A stretch of 46,283 nt of DNA, taken from assembly GCA_000509105.1 (NCBI GenBank), contig BAIF02000039.1, positions 1-46,283 of the forward strand, written 5' to 3'. The DNA is from Clostridiales bacterium VE202-21 (GTDB lineage: Bacteria; Bacillota; Clostridia; Lachnospirales; Lachnospiraceae). The notes under the pieces are model-generated. The model saw nothing but the letters and a program-made list of their open reading frames with translations. It was not told the origin of the DNA and searched no databases. Of the stretch, positions 34,853-43,448 are shown piece after piece. Both the position numbers and the translations under genes were made by a program. Position 1 is the stretch's first letter, and every line of letters starts with the position of its first letter.

Positions 34853-35800
34853 ATGCATTATAATATAAATTTCCCGCATTTGGGAATTCATCTGGAACAC
34901 GTAGGGAAATCGATTACTGTTTTCGGATTTGAGATTGCTTTTTACGGGATTATCATCGGATGTGCGATTTTAATTGGTTTTTTGATTGCCACATCTGAGG
35001 CGAAGCGGACGAGGCAGAATCCGGAGGATTATCTGGATATGGGTATCATCGGCGTTGTCTGCGGCATTGCAGGCGCAAGGCTGTACTATGTTGTATTCTC
35101 CTGGGATATGTATAAGGATAATCTTCTCAATATCCTGAACCTCCGTGAAGGCGGGCTGGGGATCTATGGCGGCGTGATTGCGGCGGTGATTACGGTAATT
35201 ATCTGCGCGAAGGTCAAACGTCTGAACGCGCCCCAGATATTTGATACGGTGGCATTAGCGATTCTGAACGGACAGATGCTTGGACGCTGGGGGAATTTTT
35301 TTAACCGGGAGGCGTTTGGAGAATATACAGACAGCCTTTTCGCCATGCAGCTGCCTCTGGACGCGGTGCGGAATAGTGATGTGACGGAGACGATGAGGGC
35401 CAATATGCAGGTGGTGGATGGTGTCAGCTATATCCAGGTACATCCCACATTTCTGTATGAGTCGGTCTGGTGCCTGATCTTATTTATTCTGTTGTTTCTT
35501 TATAGAAAGCATAAGAAGTACGAAGGGGAATTGTTCCTGCTGTATTTGTTTGGATATGGGCTGGGAAGAGTGTGGATTGAAGGCCTAAGGACAGACCAGC
35601 TGTTAATTCCAGGGATTGGGTTCCCGGTTTCACAGCTGCTGGCCGGGCTGATTGTTGTTGTAACCGGCGGTCTTCTGATTTATCTATGGCGGAATCATAA
35701 GCGGATGCCTTTTCTGAGGAGCGGGAGGAAATATGAACCGCTGCCGGATAAGCCTGTGGGGAAGAAACGGCCGAAGGCAAAGGACAGGCTGTTTAAATAG
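34853..35800 (+). CDS. lgt: Prolipoprotein diacylglyceryl transferase
   Basis: A 315-residue membrane enzyme attaching diacylglycerol to the lipobox cysteine of lipoproteins. Seven hydrophobic segments are visible. The Lgt signature region is G-R-W-G-N-F-F-N-R-E-A-F-G near residue 148, followed by H-P-T-F-L-Y-E-S near 200 and G-R-x-W-I-E-G-L-R. The C-terminal tail is strongly basic. AGGGAG precedes the ATG. It ends 15 nt before a large nested inverted repeat. Confidence 0.95.
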   Translation: MHYNINFPHLGIHLEHVGKSITVFGFEIAFYGIIIGCAILIGFLIATSEAKRTRQNPEDYLDMGIIGVVCGIAGARLYYVVFSWDMYKDNLLNILNLREGGLGIYGGVIAAVITVIICAKVKRLNAPQIFDTVALAILNGQMLGRWGNFFNREAFGEYTDSLFAMQLPLDAVRNSDVTETMRANMQVVDGVSYIQVHPTFLYESVWCLILFILLFLYRKHKKYEGELFLLYLFGYGLGRVWIEGLRTDQLLIPGIGFPVSQLLAGLIVVVTGGLLIYLWRNHKRMPFLRSGRKYEPLPDKPVGKKRPKAKDRLFK

Positions 35801-35815
35801 GAGTCGCAAAATAAA

Positions 35816-36087
35816 TGAATAGCCGCCAGCCTCCTAAGGGCACATATGCCGTTGCGAATTGCGGACACAGTCCTAAGAAATTCTAAGAAGGAGCCAGCCA
35901 CGAAAGTGGGGCACGGGATGGCACATCACGAGAAATCCGATGATTTCCCGCGCTGAGCCATCCGCATTTATGATTCGGAATCATAAATGCTCCCCACTTT
36001 CGCGGCTGGCTCCTTCTAAGAATTTCTAATGTCTGCTTTAGCAATTCGCAACGGCATATGTGCCCTTAGGAGGCTGACGGCTATCCA
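35816..36087. repeat. Large nested inverted-repeat element A
   Basis: Outer stem 35816-35862 with 36041-36087 (47 bp, two mismatches). Internal loop of 15 nt on each side. Inner stem 35878-35911 with 35992-36025 (34 bp, two mismatches). The apex (35912-35991) holds hairpin I (GGATGGC 35916-35922 with GCCATCC 35957-35963, containing GAAATC-CGAT-GATTTC) and hairpin II (35964-35990, 13-bp arms around one base). No coding sense was found in the 362-nt gap. Element B repeats this architecture with different bases. Confidence 0.9.
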
Positions 36088-36111
36088 TATATTTCCCTGC
36101 GTAAAAAATTA

Positions 36112-36139
36112 TTACGGGACGAAAGTGTTATGCTATAAT
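36112..36139 (+). promoter_or_regulatory. Promoter of the sensor operon
   Basis: TGC-TATAAT (-10 at 36134-36139, extended type) with a weak TTACGG -35 (36112-36117), 16-nt spacer. It lies just right of element A and 24 nt before the solute-binding protein start, which has a GGAGG site. Confidence 0.6.
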
Positions 36140-36162
36140 TATAAAAAAAACCGGAGGCGGTC

Positions 36163-37122
36163 ATGAAAAAGAAAAGTATCTGGATAAGCGCAGTTATTAT
36201 CATTTGTCTTTTATTCTGGCTGGTTGTGAATTGCTTTGATTATGGCGCAGAGAAAAGGAAAAAGAGTGTTCAGGTAGCCGTATCGTTCAGCGATACAAAA
36301 AATGCAAGGACAACTGCTATATGGCAGGATGTTTTGGAGAATCTGGAAAGGCAGGGCTTTACAGTCGCGTGGAGAGATGCAGAAGCCGATATAGACAAGC
36401 AGAAACATGATATACAGGAATTATTAGAATATGAACCGGAATACCTGGCAGTTATGCCTGTGAAAACGATAGGACTCGAAGAAAGCCTGCGCCAGGCAGA
36501 TCAGGAAAAAGCAAAGATTATCATGCTGGACAGGCTGGCCGACAACTTAGAAGACGTCTCTGTCCTGGCAGAGATCAGAACCGATGCACTGTGGGAAGGG
36601 GAAGCCTGTGCGGATCTTCTGGCACGGTTTTTCGACGGCAGAGAAGGAAAGATTCTGGAAGTACGCGGAGAAAATGGTTCGTCCATTAACAGGATGCATA
36701 ATATCGGATTCAGAAACCAGTTAAGCAAGTACGGCAATCTGGAAATCACGGCAAGCACGGAGGGGAATGGGGACCGGGGAACCGCCAGGAATAATGTCAT
36801 CAATTTTCTTTTAAACCATCCGGATTCCATCGGCGCTATCTTTGCCAACACGGATGAAGAAGGTATTGGAGCGGTTTATGCCCTGGAAGAGCTGGGGCTT
36901 CGGGAACAGATTACGGTAGTCTCTGTGAATGGGATCAAAGATGTGAAAACAGCGATACAGGCAGGTGGATATTATGGCTGTGTCGAGGCATCTCCATATT
37001 TGGGGAGAGAACTGGCGGAACTGATCGATAAAGACATGCAGGGGATACAGACTCAGAGCAGCATGGCGGCAAGGGGAGATGTATTTACTGTAAGTAATCT
37101 GGATGAAATGCAGGGGTATTAG
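36163..37122 (+). CDS. Membrane-anchored sugar-binding protein, probable sensor subunit
   Basis: A 319-residue periplasmic-binding-protein-fold protein (type I, ribose/galactose class). The N-terminal hydrophobic segment (residues 7-24) is followed by C, but N at -1 makes a poor lipobox, so it may be an uncleaved anchor. Class motifs include A-V-M-P-V-K-T, I-F-A-N-T-D-E-E and V-V-S-V-N-G-I-K-D. It directly precedes a histidine kinase gene (3-nt gap) and is separate from the transporter's own binding protein at 40848. I infer it binds the sugar and signals to the kinase, as in three-component sugar sensors. Confidence 0.82.
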   Translation: MKKKSIWISAVIIICLLFWLVVNCFDYGAEKRKKSVQVAVSFSDTKNARTTAIWQDVLENLERQGFTVAWRDAEADIDKQKHDIQELLEYEPEYLAVMPVKTIGLEESLRQADQEKAKIIMLDRLADNLEDVSVLAEIRTDALWEGEACADLLARFFDGREGKILEVRGENGSSINRMHNIGFRNQLSKYGNLEITASTEGNGDRGTARNNVINFLLNHPDSIGAIFANTDEEGIGAVYALEELGLREQITVVSVNGIKDVKTAIQAGGYYGCVEASPYLGRELAELIDKDMQGIQTQSSMAARGDVFTVSNLDEMQGY

Positions 37123-37125
37123 AAA

Positions 37126-38946
37126 ATGAAGAGAAAATCAATCCGGGACAAGCTGCTGAAGAACTTTGCGCTTTTTTCCCTGATACCGGTCGTACTTTTT
37201 TGTATCGTAATGCTGCTTTACATATCTGCAAATGTGCAGGAAAAAAGAAAGGATGAGATAACCACTAATCTGGGGAATCAGGCGGCCCAGCTGGATAAGC
37301 TTCTCCAGCAGGCGTATCAGATCGGTCAGACGATAGCGGGGGATGAGGTGGTTAACCGGGAATTGTCGCGGGATTTTTCGGACGCGCAGGAACTTCATGA
37401 GAGTGAAATAAAGCTGAACAGTTTATTGCTGGGGACATCCGGGTATTTTGATGAGGCCATCAAGATCTACATTGTTGGGGAAAACGGCGGCGTATATAAG
37501 GACAGCCCATACTCACTCCAGGAAAAAGATTATAAATCCCAGGACTGGTATAAGCTGATAAAAGAGATAAAGGAACCAAATTGGTTTGAACTGCACAGCG
37601 AATCCTTTTTTGTCAGTACGAATGAAACGGAATTTGTCTCTCTGGCAATCCCGGTAACGGCAGAGAAAACAGGCCGTATGCTGGGCAGTGTGATGGTAGA
37701 AGTGGCGGTATCGGATATTCTGCGCAACAGTAAGTATCAGGAGGAACGGGGAGAATTATACTTGTTTTATCCGGACACGCAGATCAGTATCAGGGACGGG
37801 CAGGTGAAGCTCTATGACGATGACAGAGTTACGCTGATCTGTGAAAATGGCATAGCAGGCCATGAGGAAGTGGTGGAAGCAATGCCAGAAGTTCTGGAGG
37901 CATCCAGGTTTCTGACATATTGGAAAAAAGATTTCCCGGAAAAAGATTTTGGGACCATATCGAAGTTTATTACGGCCTATCAGCAGCTCCACACGAATGA
38001 CTGGATTATCGCCTATTACATGCCTCAGGCAGCATACTACAGTCTATTGATCACCGTGCTGGCGGTGTCGGTTATCGTAACGATCCTCCTGATTGTGATA
38101 AGCGGGTACATATCTTACCGGGTAGCTGGCAGCATTACCAGGCCGATTCTGTCCCTTAAGAAGTCCGTGGAAAAGGTGCAGGAAGGGAATTTTGAAATAG
38201 CGGTTACATGCGAATCAGAGGACGAGATCGGGGAGCTGGGGAGCCAGTTTAATGTCATGGTTGTGGAAATACGGAACCTCATGGAGCGCATTCAGAAGGA
38301 ACACGAGCGGCAGCGCCACTATGAACTGCTTCTGCTCCAGGCACAGATCAATCCCCATTTCTTATATAACACGCTGGATTCCCTTATGTGGCTGATCCGC
38401 ATGAACGAACAGAAGGATGCAGAGAACATGCTGGAGGCCCTGACCCGTTTCTTTAAAACAGGGTTAAACAATGGGAGAGAAGAAGTGTCCTTAAAGTATG
38501 AAATTTCGAATGTAGAAAGCTATCTGACGATTCAGCTTATGAGATATAAGAAGAAGCTTTCATTTTCCATATATCTGGAAGATGATATCAGAAATTTTGT
38601 CCTCCCGAAGCTGATTCTCCAGCCCCTGGTAGAAAACTCGATTTACCATGGAATCAAGGGAAAAGAGGACGGAGGAAAGATCCGGATTGACTGCAGGAGA
38701 GAAAATGGGAGGATCGTTCTTATGGTGGAAGACAGCGGGCTCGGAATGCCAAAGGAACGCTGCCGGAAAATCCAGAGACAGCTCTCGGAAGGGGTTGTGG
38801 AGGAATCTGAGAGCTACGGGCTTACCAATGTGAACGAGCGGCTGAAGCTTTTCTACGGAGCTGCGTGCAGGATGAAGGTTGAGAGCGAAGAAGGGGCAGG
38901 GACGAGAGTTCTGATCGAGATAAGAGAGGAGCGTATGCATGTATAG
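37126..38946 (+). CDS. YesM-type sensor histidine kinase
   Basis: A 606-residue membrane kinase. A first membrane helix (residues about 13-33), a long extracellular sensing region (34-300) and a second helix (about 305-335) precede a HAMP domain. A LytS/YesM-type His_kinase domain follows, with the phospho-histidine in N-P-H-F-L-Y-N-T-L near residue 410. The ATPase domain contains V-E-N-S-I-Y-H-G and D-S-G-L-G-M. Its last 8 nt overlap the response-regulator gene. It probably takes a signal from the binding protein at 36163 and phosphorylates the adjacent regulator. Confidence 0.92.
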   Translation: MKRKSIRDKLLKNFALFSLIPVVLFCIVMLLYISANVQEKRKDEITTNLGNQAAQLDKLLQQAYQIGQTIAGDEVVNRELSRDFSDAQELHESEIKLNSLLLGTSGYFDEAIKIYIVGENGGVYKDSPYSLQEKDYKSQDWYKLIKEIKEPNWFELHSESFFVSTNETEFVSLAIPVTAEKTGRMLGSVMVEVAVSDILRNSKYQEERGELYLFYPDTQISIRDGQVKLYDDDRVTLICENGIAGHEEVVEAMPEVLEASRFLTYWKKDFPEKDFGTISKFITAYQQLHTNDWIIAYYMPQAAYYSLLITVLAVSVIVTILLIVISGYISYRVAGSITRPILSLKKSVEKVQEGNFEIAVTCESEDEIGELGSQFNVMVVEIRNLMERIQKEHERQRHYELLLLQAQINPHFLYNTLDSLMWLIRMNEQKDAENMLEALTRFFKTGLNNGREEVSLKYEISNVESYLTIQLMRYKKKLSFSIYLEDDIRNFVLPKLILQPLVENSIYHGIKGKEDGGKIRIDCRRENGRIVLMVEDSGLGMPKERCRKIQRQLSEGVVEESESYGLTNVNERLKLFYGAACRMKVESEEGAGTRVLIEIREERMHV

Positions 38947-40525
38947 ATTGGTGATAGCAGACGATGATGAAATACAGCTGAAAGGAATGTGCTGTGCGTT
39001 TCCATGGGAAGAGCTGGGGATTGAGGTGGCAGCCGGGGTCGAGGATGGGGATCAGGCGCTGGAAGCTGCGATTGAAAAGCAGGCGGATATCCTTCTGACA
39101 GATATTAAGATGTCAAATATGGACGGGCTGCGCCTGACGGAACAGATCAAAAAGCAGTGTCCGGAGATCCAGGTGGTCATCATGAGTGCTTATGATGAGT
39201 TTCAATTTGCACAGAAGGCGCTGCGGCTGGGGGTGGACGATTATCTCCTGAAGCCGATTGACCTGGGCCAGCTCCGGGAGACGATGCGACAGATTGTATA
39301 TCAGAAAAATGAAAAGAAACGGGCGGAGACTCTGAGAAAACACAGCAGCGGGCTGGAAGAGATCGTGCTTGAGGATGAAAAGATCCTCGAGGAGACCTTT
39401 TTTCAAAACGTGCTGAATCAGAAATACACAAGAGAAGTGTGCCGTAAACTGGAGAAGCCTTTTCAGAAACAGGAGAGTCAAAAGTGGCTTGTCATGGAGG
39501 CCATGTTTGACGATGATGAGAAGGAGGCGGAAATAAACCAGATCGTGAAGAGCGTCTGCCGGATACGCGGATACCAGTATATCTGTAGTTTTGGCCACAG
39601 GCTGATCTGCTGCTGGGGCAGCGGGGAAAGGATAGAAGCGGATGCTGGCAGCTTCAAAGAAGAATGCAGAAAAAGGATACGGGAGAGAAATATGCCAGCC
39701 ACAATATCATTTATCATGGGGCCGGCGGTATCGGAGTTATACTACCTGGGTCTGTCGTACGAAAAAGTCCGCCAGATATGCAGCTACCAGTTCAGCGAGG
39801 AAAAGGGCAAGGATTTGACGGAGAAAGATCTGGATAAATATTTTGACCAGCATCATACCGTAAATAAAAGTCTTGTGGAATATCTGGCAAAATTAGTTCT
39901 GATGGGAAATACGGAGATGATCCATGAGTATGTGGAAAGGCTGAAAAATAACCTGAGGTATACGGGAAGTGATTCTTTGCTGATGCTGTCCTTTTCTCTG
40001 AGTTCCATTTTAGGGGAGCTGGGGAAAACCCGGCAGCTCACTGAAACTGGTGAAGCCGGTCTGGATGAAGTATACCGTCATGTGATCAAACAAAAAACGC
40101 TGGACGATGCAATGGAGCTTCTGGAAACGGAACTGCTAAAGATGGCTGATCATTTCAAGGCCGGAGATGCCATATCCAACGATCAGATGATCAAGAAGGC
40201 ATGTGAGTATATAGAAGAGCATTTTGCCGAGCCGGGCCTCCGGATTGGTGAAGTTGCGGGGCATACGGGATTAAGTCCCAATTATTTCAGTTCGGTCTTT
40301 ACGGAAGTGACAGGGGAAAGTTTTACAGATTATCTGATCGGCAGAAGGATGAAAGAGGCCCAGCTGCTCCTGACGAACTCCGATTATAAGATCCAGGAGA
40401 TTGGCTATATGTCGGGATATGATAACCCTGCTTATTTTAGTGCGGCTTTTAAGAAATATACAGGTGTCAGTGTTTCACAATATAAAAAAATGATTAAAGG
40501 AATCGGGGGCGGAGAGAGCGTATAG
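38939..40525 (+). CDS. YesN-type response regulator with AraC DNA-binding domain
   Basis: A 528-residue regulator. The receiver domain (1-120) has D-D-D-E, phospho-acceptor aspartate in L-L-T-D-I-K-M and L-L-K-P-I. A long linker follows. Two AraC-type helix-turn-helix motifs occupy the last 100 residues (I-G-E-V-A-G-H-T-G-L-S-P-N-Y-F-S and I-Q-E-I-G-Y-M-S-G-Y). GAGGAG precedes the ATG, which overlaps the kinase gene. It most likely activates the sugar ABC genes 323 nt downstream. Its stop codon lies inside a terminator hairpin. Confidence 0.92.
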   Translation: MYRLVIADDDEIQLKGMCCAFPWEELGIEVAAGVEDGDQALEAAIEKQADILLTDIKMSNMDGLRLTEQIKKQCPEIQVVIMSAYDEFQFAQKALRLGVDDYLLKPIDLGQLRETMRQIVYQKNEKKRAETLRKHSSGLEEIVLEDEKILEETFFQNVLNQKYTREVCRKLEKPFQKQESQKWLVMEAMFDDDEKEAEINQIVKSVCRIRGYQYICSFGHRLICCWGSGERIEADAGSFKEECRKRIRERNMPATISFIMGPAVSELYYLGLSYEKVRQICSYQFSEEKGKDLTEKDLDKYFDQHHTVNKSLVEYLAKLVLMGNTEMIHEYVERLKNNLRYTGSDSLLMLSFSLSSILGELGKTRQLTETGEAGLDEVYRHVIKQKTLDDAMELLETELLKMADHFKAGDAISNDQMIKKACEYIEEHFAEPGLRIGEVAGHTGLSPNYFSSVFTEVTGESFTDYLIGRRMKEAQLLLTNSDYKIQEIGYMSGYDNPAYFSAAFKKYTGVSVSQYKKMIKGIGGGESV

Positions 40526-40543
40526 CATCCGCCTTCTTTTTTA
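40508..40543 (+). terminator. Terminator overlapping the response-regulator stop
   Basis: GGCGGA (40508-40513) pairs with TCCGCC (40528-40533) around a 14-nt loop containing the TAG stop, followed by TTCTTTTTTAT. It separates the sensor operon from the transporter operon. Its right arm is shared with the outer stem of another hairpin (40525-40598), so the two folds compete. Confidence 0.75.
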
Positions 40544-40598
40544 TATAATAGGACAGCGCTCGGCACTTTCCTATTATATAAAACCCTCCGGAGGATGC
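40525..40598. repeat. Nested hairpin C1
   Basis: Outer arms GCATCC (40525-40530) and GGATGC (40593-40598), a symmetric 8-9 nt internal loop, and perfect 15-nt inner arms (40539-40553 and 40569-40583, A/T-rich) around a C/G-rich loop. It is a smaller version of the stem, loop, stem plan of elements A and B. Confidence 0.8.
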
Positions 40599-40643
40599 AC
40601 AAGCCGTGATAAGATATATAGCCGTAAAGCGTCATCGCGTCGC

Positions 40644-40703
40644 CAAAGTGCGCAAGCCCCTCATGAGTGAGGAGGGGAAGTTGAAGTGGGCTTGCCCACT
40701 TTG
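40644..40703. repeat. Hairpin C2 upstream of the transporter operon
   Basis: CAAAGTGCGCAAGCCC (40644-40659) pairs with 40688-40703 (one mismatch in 16), enclosing a small CTCA-TGAG-TGAG hairpin. TTATTTTAAT follows, so it could act as a terminator or attenuator for the sugar ABC operon. The 144 nt from here to the next gene hold a TATAAT (40797-40802) and two AAATAGAACT-like direct repeats (40800-40808 and 40814-40823) that may be regulator sites. Confidence 0.7.
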
Positions 40704-40847
40704 TTATTTTAATCCGAATTCTGATAAAAATGAAAGAGAGTATGATATCTAAAGTTTTTCGTATGATATTGGATTATCAGATTGGACAATGAAAATTATA
40801 ATAGAACTATCTTAAATAGAACTGTTTAAATAGGAAGGAGAAAGTTT

Positions 40848-41876
40848 ATGAAAAAGAAAGTTTTAAGTATTCTGGTAGCAGCTGTAATGGTGATGTCCCT
40901 TGGGGCATGCAGCCTGGTGAAGACTTCGGACGATTCAGCAGGAGGTTCTTCCGACACGAAAAAGAAAGAGGACGGAACCCTGAAGGTAGGGTATACCGTA
41001 CAAAGCATGGAGAATGCGTATTTTGTTTCCATTGTGGAGGGGATGAAGGCAGCGGCCAAAGAAAAAGGCATTGAGCTGGTAGTTGCAGATGCTGCCGCGG
41101 ATGCGTCCAAGCATATCAGTCAGATTGAAGACTTTGTATCCCAGGGAGTGGATGCCATCATCATCAGTCCAGTGGATCAGGAAGCGCCGGCAGATGCGGT
41201 AAAGAAGGCACAGGAAGCAGGAATACCGGTTATCAGCCTTGACCAGGAAGTAAAGGGTTCGGATGCATTTTTCGGTATCGATGAAGAAGAATACGGACGG
41301 CTTGGCGGAGAGCTTGCAGGGCAATGGCTGAACGAAAAAGAAAGCGACGGCACAATCGAGGATATTGCAAATGATAAGGGCGAGATCGAGGTCGTGGTTG
41401 TCCGCTATGACCAGATACCGTCAGTCATCAAACGTGCAGACGGCTTAAAACAGGGGCTGGAAGACACCTATACCGGCGACAAGAAGATCAACTATGTCTA
41501 CGAGCAGAATGCCGCGGATGCCGATACAGGTTATAACCTGTCCGAAACAGCCCTCACGTCCAATCCAGGAGTCTCAATGTTCATCTGCATCAACGATTCC
41601 TCCGCGCTGGGCGTATACGAATCCTGCCTCACACATAAAGAGCACACACCGGACAATACTTGTATCATCGGTCTGGATGCACTGCCGGAAGCGCTCAAGC
41701 TGATCTCCCAGGATACAATGTATCAGGGAACCGTAGACATCAAGCCCGCCGAAAAAGGCGCGGAAGTATTGGATTTAGTCCAGGATGTACTGGAAAACGG
41801 ACCGAAATCAGAACAGATCGTCTATGAAATGAGCCAGGTAACAAAAGAGAACATTGGAGATTATGATATTGAATAG
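40848..41876 (+). CDS. Sugar ABC transporter substrate-binding lipoprotein
   Basis: A 342-residue type-I periplasmic-binding protein. The signal peptide ends in a clear lipobox L-G-A-C (cysteine near residue 21), so the mature protein is a lipoprotein processed by Lgt and LspA. A short polar S/D/K linker is followed by the binding domain with class motifs G-V-D-A-I-I-I-S-P-V-D and G-I-P-V-I-S-L-D-Q-E. AAGGAG precedes the ATG. It heads the operon with the ATPase, permease and URO-D-fold genes. The class transports ribose, galactose, xylose and similar pentoses, hexoses or polyols; the actual substrate is not shown. Confidence 0.92.
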   Translation: MKKKVLSILVAAVMVMSLGACSLVKTSDDSAGGSSDTKKKEDGTLKVGYTVQSMENAYFVSIVEGMKAAAKEKGIELVVADAAADASKHISQIEDFVSQGVDAIIISPVDQEAPADAVKKAQEAGIPVISLDQEVKGSDAFFGIDEEEYGRLGGELAGQWLNEKESDGTIEDIANDKGEIEVVVVRYDQIPSVIKRADGLKQGLEDTYTGDKKINYVYEQNAADADTGYNLSETALTSNPGVSMFICINDSSALGVYESCLTHKEHTPDNTCIIGLDALPEALKLISQDTMYQGTVDIKPAEKGAEVLDLVQDVLENGPKSEQIVYEMSQVTKENIGDYDIE

Positions 41877-41927
41877 GCGCTGAAAATCAAGTGTATATTT
41901 TAAGAAAATTCTGAAAATGGAGGGCAA

Positions 41928-41942
41928 AGGGGTCTGACCCCT
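41928..41942. repeat. 15-bp palindrome, copy 2 of 2
   Basis: AGGGGTCTGACCCCT, the inverse of the copy at 34806. It lies between the GGAGGG ribosome binding site (41919-41924) and the start codon of the ATPase gene (41950), stretching their distance to about 25 nt. If it folds, it could bring site and start together or hinder initiation. Confidence 0.7.
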
Positions 41943-41949
41943 ATGAATG

Positions 41950-43448
41950 ATGGAGCAGAAAATACTTGAGTTAAGACATATTACGAAGCTTTATCCGGTG
42001 TGGTGGCCCTTGATGACGTCTCCCTGGGGTTTTCCCGGGGAGAGGTGCATGCGATTGTCGGTGAAAATGGAGCAGGCAAATCTACTTTTATTAAAGTGAT
42101 TACCGGAGCTATTGCACCGACGCAGGGGACTCTCATATTTGAAGGAAAACAAATCGAGGACAATACGCCGCAGAAATCGATGGCGCTGGGGATCACGGCG
42201 ATCTATCAGGAGCTTAATCTTCTGAAACACTTGTCTGTGGCAGAAAATATTTATTATAACCGGTACCGGAAAAAAAGAGGGCTTATTGATTTTCGTGGGA
42301 TGGAAGAGGATGCGGCAAAGGTTTTAGACAGACTTGGCGTGAAAATAGATCCTAAAATGCTGGTGAAAGACCTGTCGGTCGGTTATCAGCAGCTTGTGGA
42401 AATCGCAAAGTCACTTTCACAGGATGTGAAGGTTATGATTATGGATGAGCCGTCCGCTGCTCTGACAAACAGTGAACTACAGTATTTGTTTGAGATTGTA
42501 AAAACCTTGAAGCAGGAAGGCATGGCAATCCTGTACATTTCTCACCGTATGGAAGAAATATTTCAATTGTGTGATAAAGTGTCTGTTTTCCGTGACGGGC
42601 ATTACATAAAAACAATGGATGTAAAAGACACCACACAGGAAGAACTGATACGGCTGATGGTAAACCGGGAGTTAAATGATACGTTTCCGGAATTTATTCC
42701 GGATAGAGGCGAAAAAGTTCTGGAGGTACAAAACGTATGTACCGAGCTCTTAAAAGATGTATCTTTTGAGGCCTACCGCGGTGAAAGGCTCGGATTTGCA
42801 GGACTGGTCGGCGCCGGGCGTACAGAGACGGCAAGGGCGGTATACGGGGCGGATAAGATGCAGAAGGGAGAGATCCGGATCAAGGGGCGTCCCGTAAATA
42901 TCCAGTCTCCGGAGGATGCCATAAAACATGGGATTGCACTGATTCCCGAGGACAGGAAGCAGCAGGGGCTGTTTTTGAACATGTCTGTTAAGGATAATAT
43001 TAGTTTTGTATACGCGCCCCGGATTACAAATGTTCTTGGATTGATTAACCGAAATAAAGAAGAGGAAGCCTGCCGGCAGCAGATTGAGAAGCTGACCGTA
43101 AAAACTCCGACTATGCGGCAGCTTGTCAAGAACTTAAGCGGCGGAAACCAGCAGAAAGTTATTCTGGGAAAATGGCTCCTCATGAACTGTGATATCATCA
43201 TCTTTGATGAGCCTACACGGGGGATTGATGTGGGAGCGAAACAGGAAATATACGAACTGATCAATGAACTGGCGAGACAGGGGAAAGCCGTGATCCTAAT
43301 CTCCTCAGAGCTCCCGGAGCTGATGGGGATGTCTGACCGTGTTATCGTCATGGCAGAAGGGCGGATATCGGGCGAACTGAAAAAAGAGCAGATTCATCAG
43401 GAAAAAATATTAGAATTGGCGTCTAAGGCACAGGAGGTTATGTCATGA
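41950..43448 (+). CDS. Sugar ABC transporter ATPase (RbsA/MglA-like), frameshifted near the start
   Basis: A double ABC ATPase of about 500 residues. Cassette 1 has G-E-N-G-A-G-K-S-T and L-S-V-G-Y-Q-Q, and cassette 2 the degenerate G-L-V-G-A-G-R-T-E with L-S-G-G-N-Q-Q-K, as in RbsA/MglA. The natural N-terminus reads M-E-Q-K-I-L-E-L-R-H-I-T-K-L-Y-P from ATG 41950, but the frame is broken after 41997 by an apparent loss of one G. It continues as V-V-A-L-D-D-V-S-L in the next frame. The unbroken frame starts only at GTG 42000 with no ribosome binding site. Read literally, the gene lacks its first strand. It could be a sequencing error, a real null mutation or a tolerated defect. Confidence 0.85.

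Noticed and set aside
41990..42002. Programmed ribosomal frameshift in the ABC ATPase
   Set aside because: No slippery heptamer and no suitable downstream structure; an indel or sequencing error is simpler.
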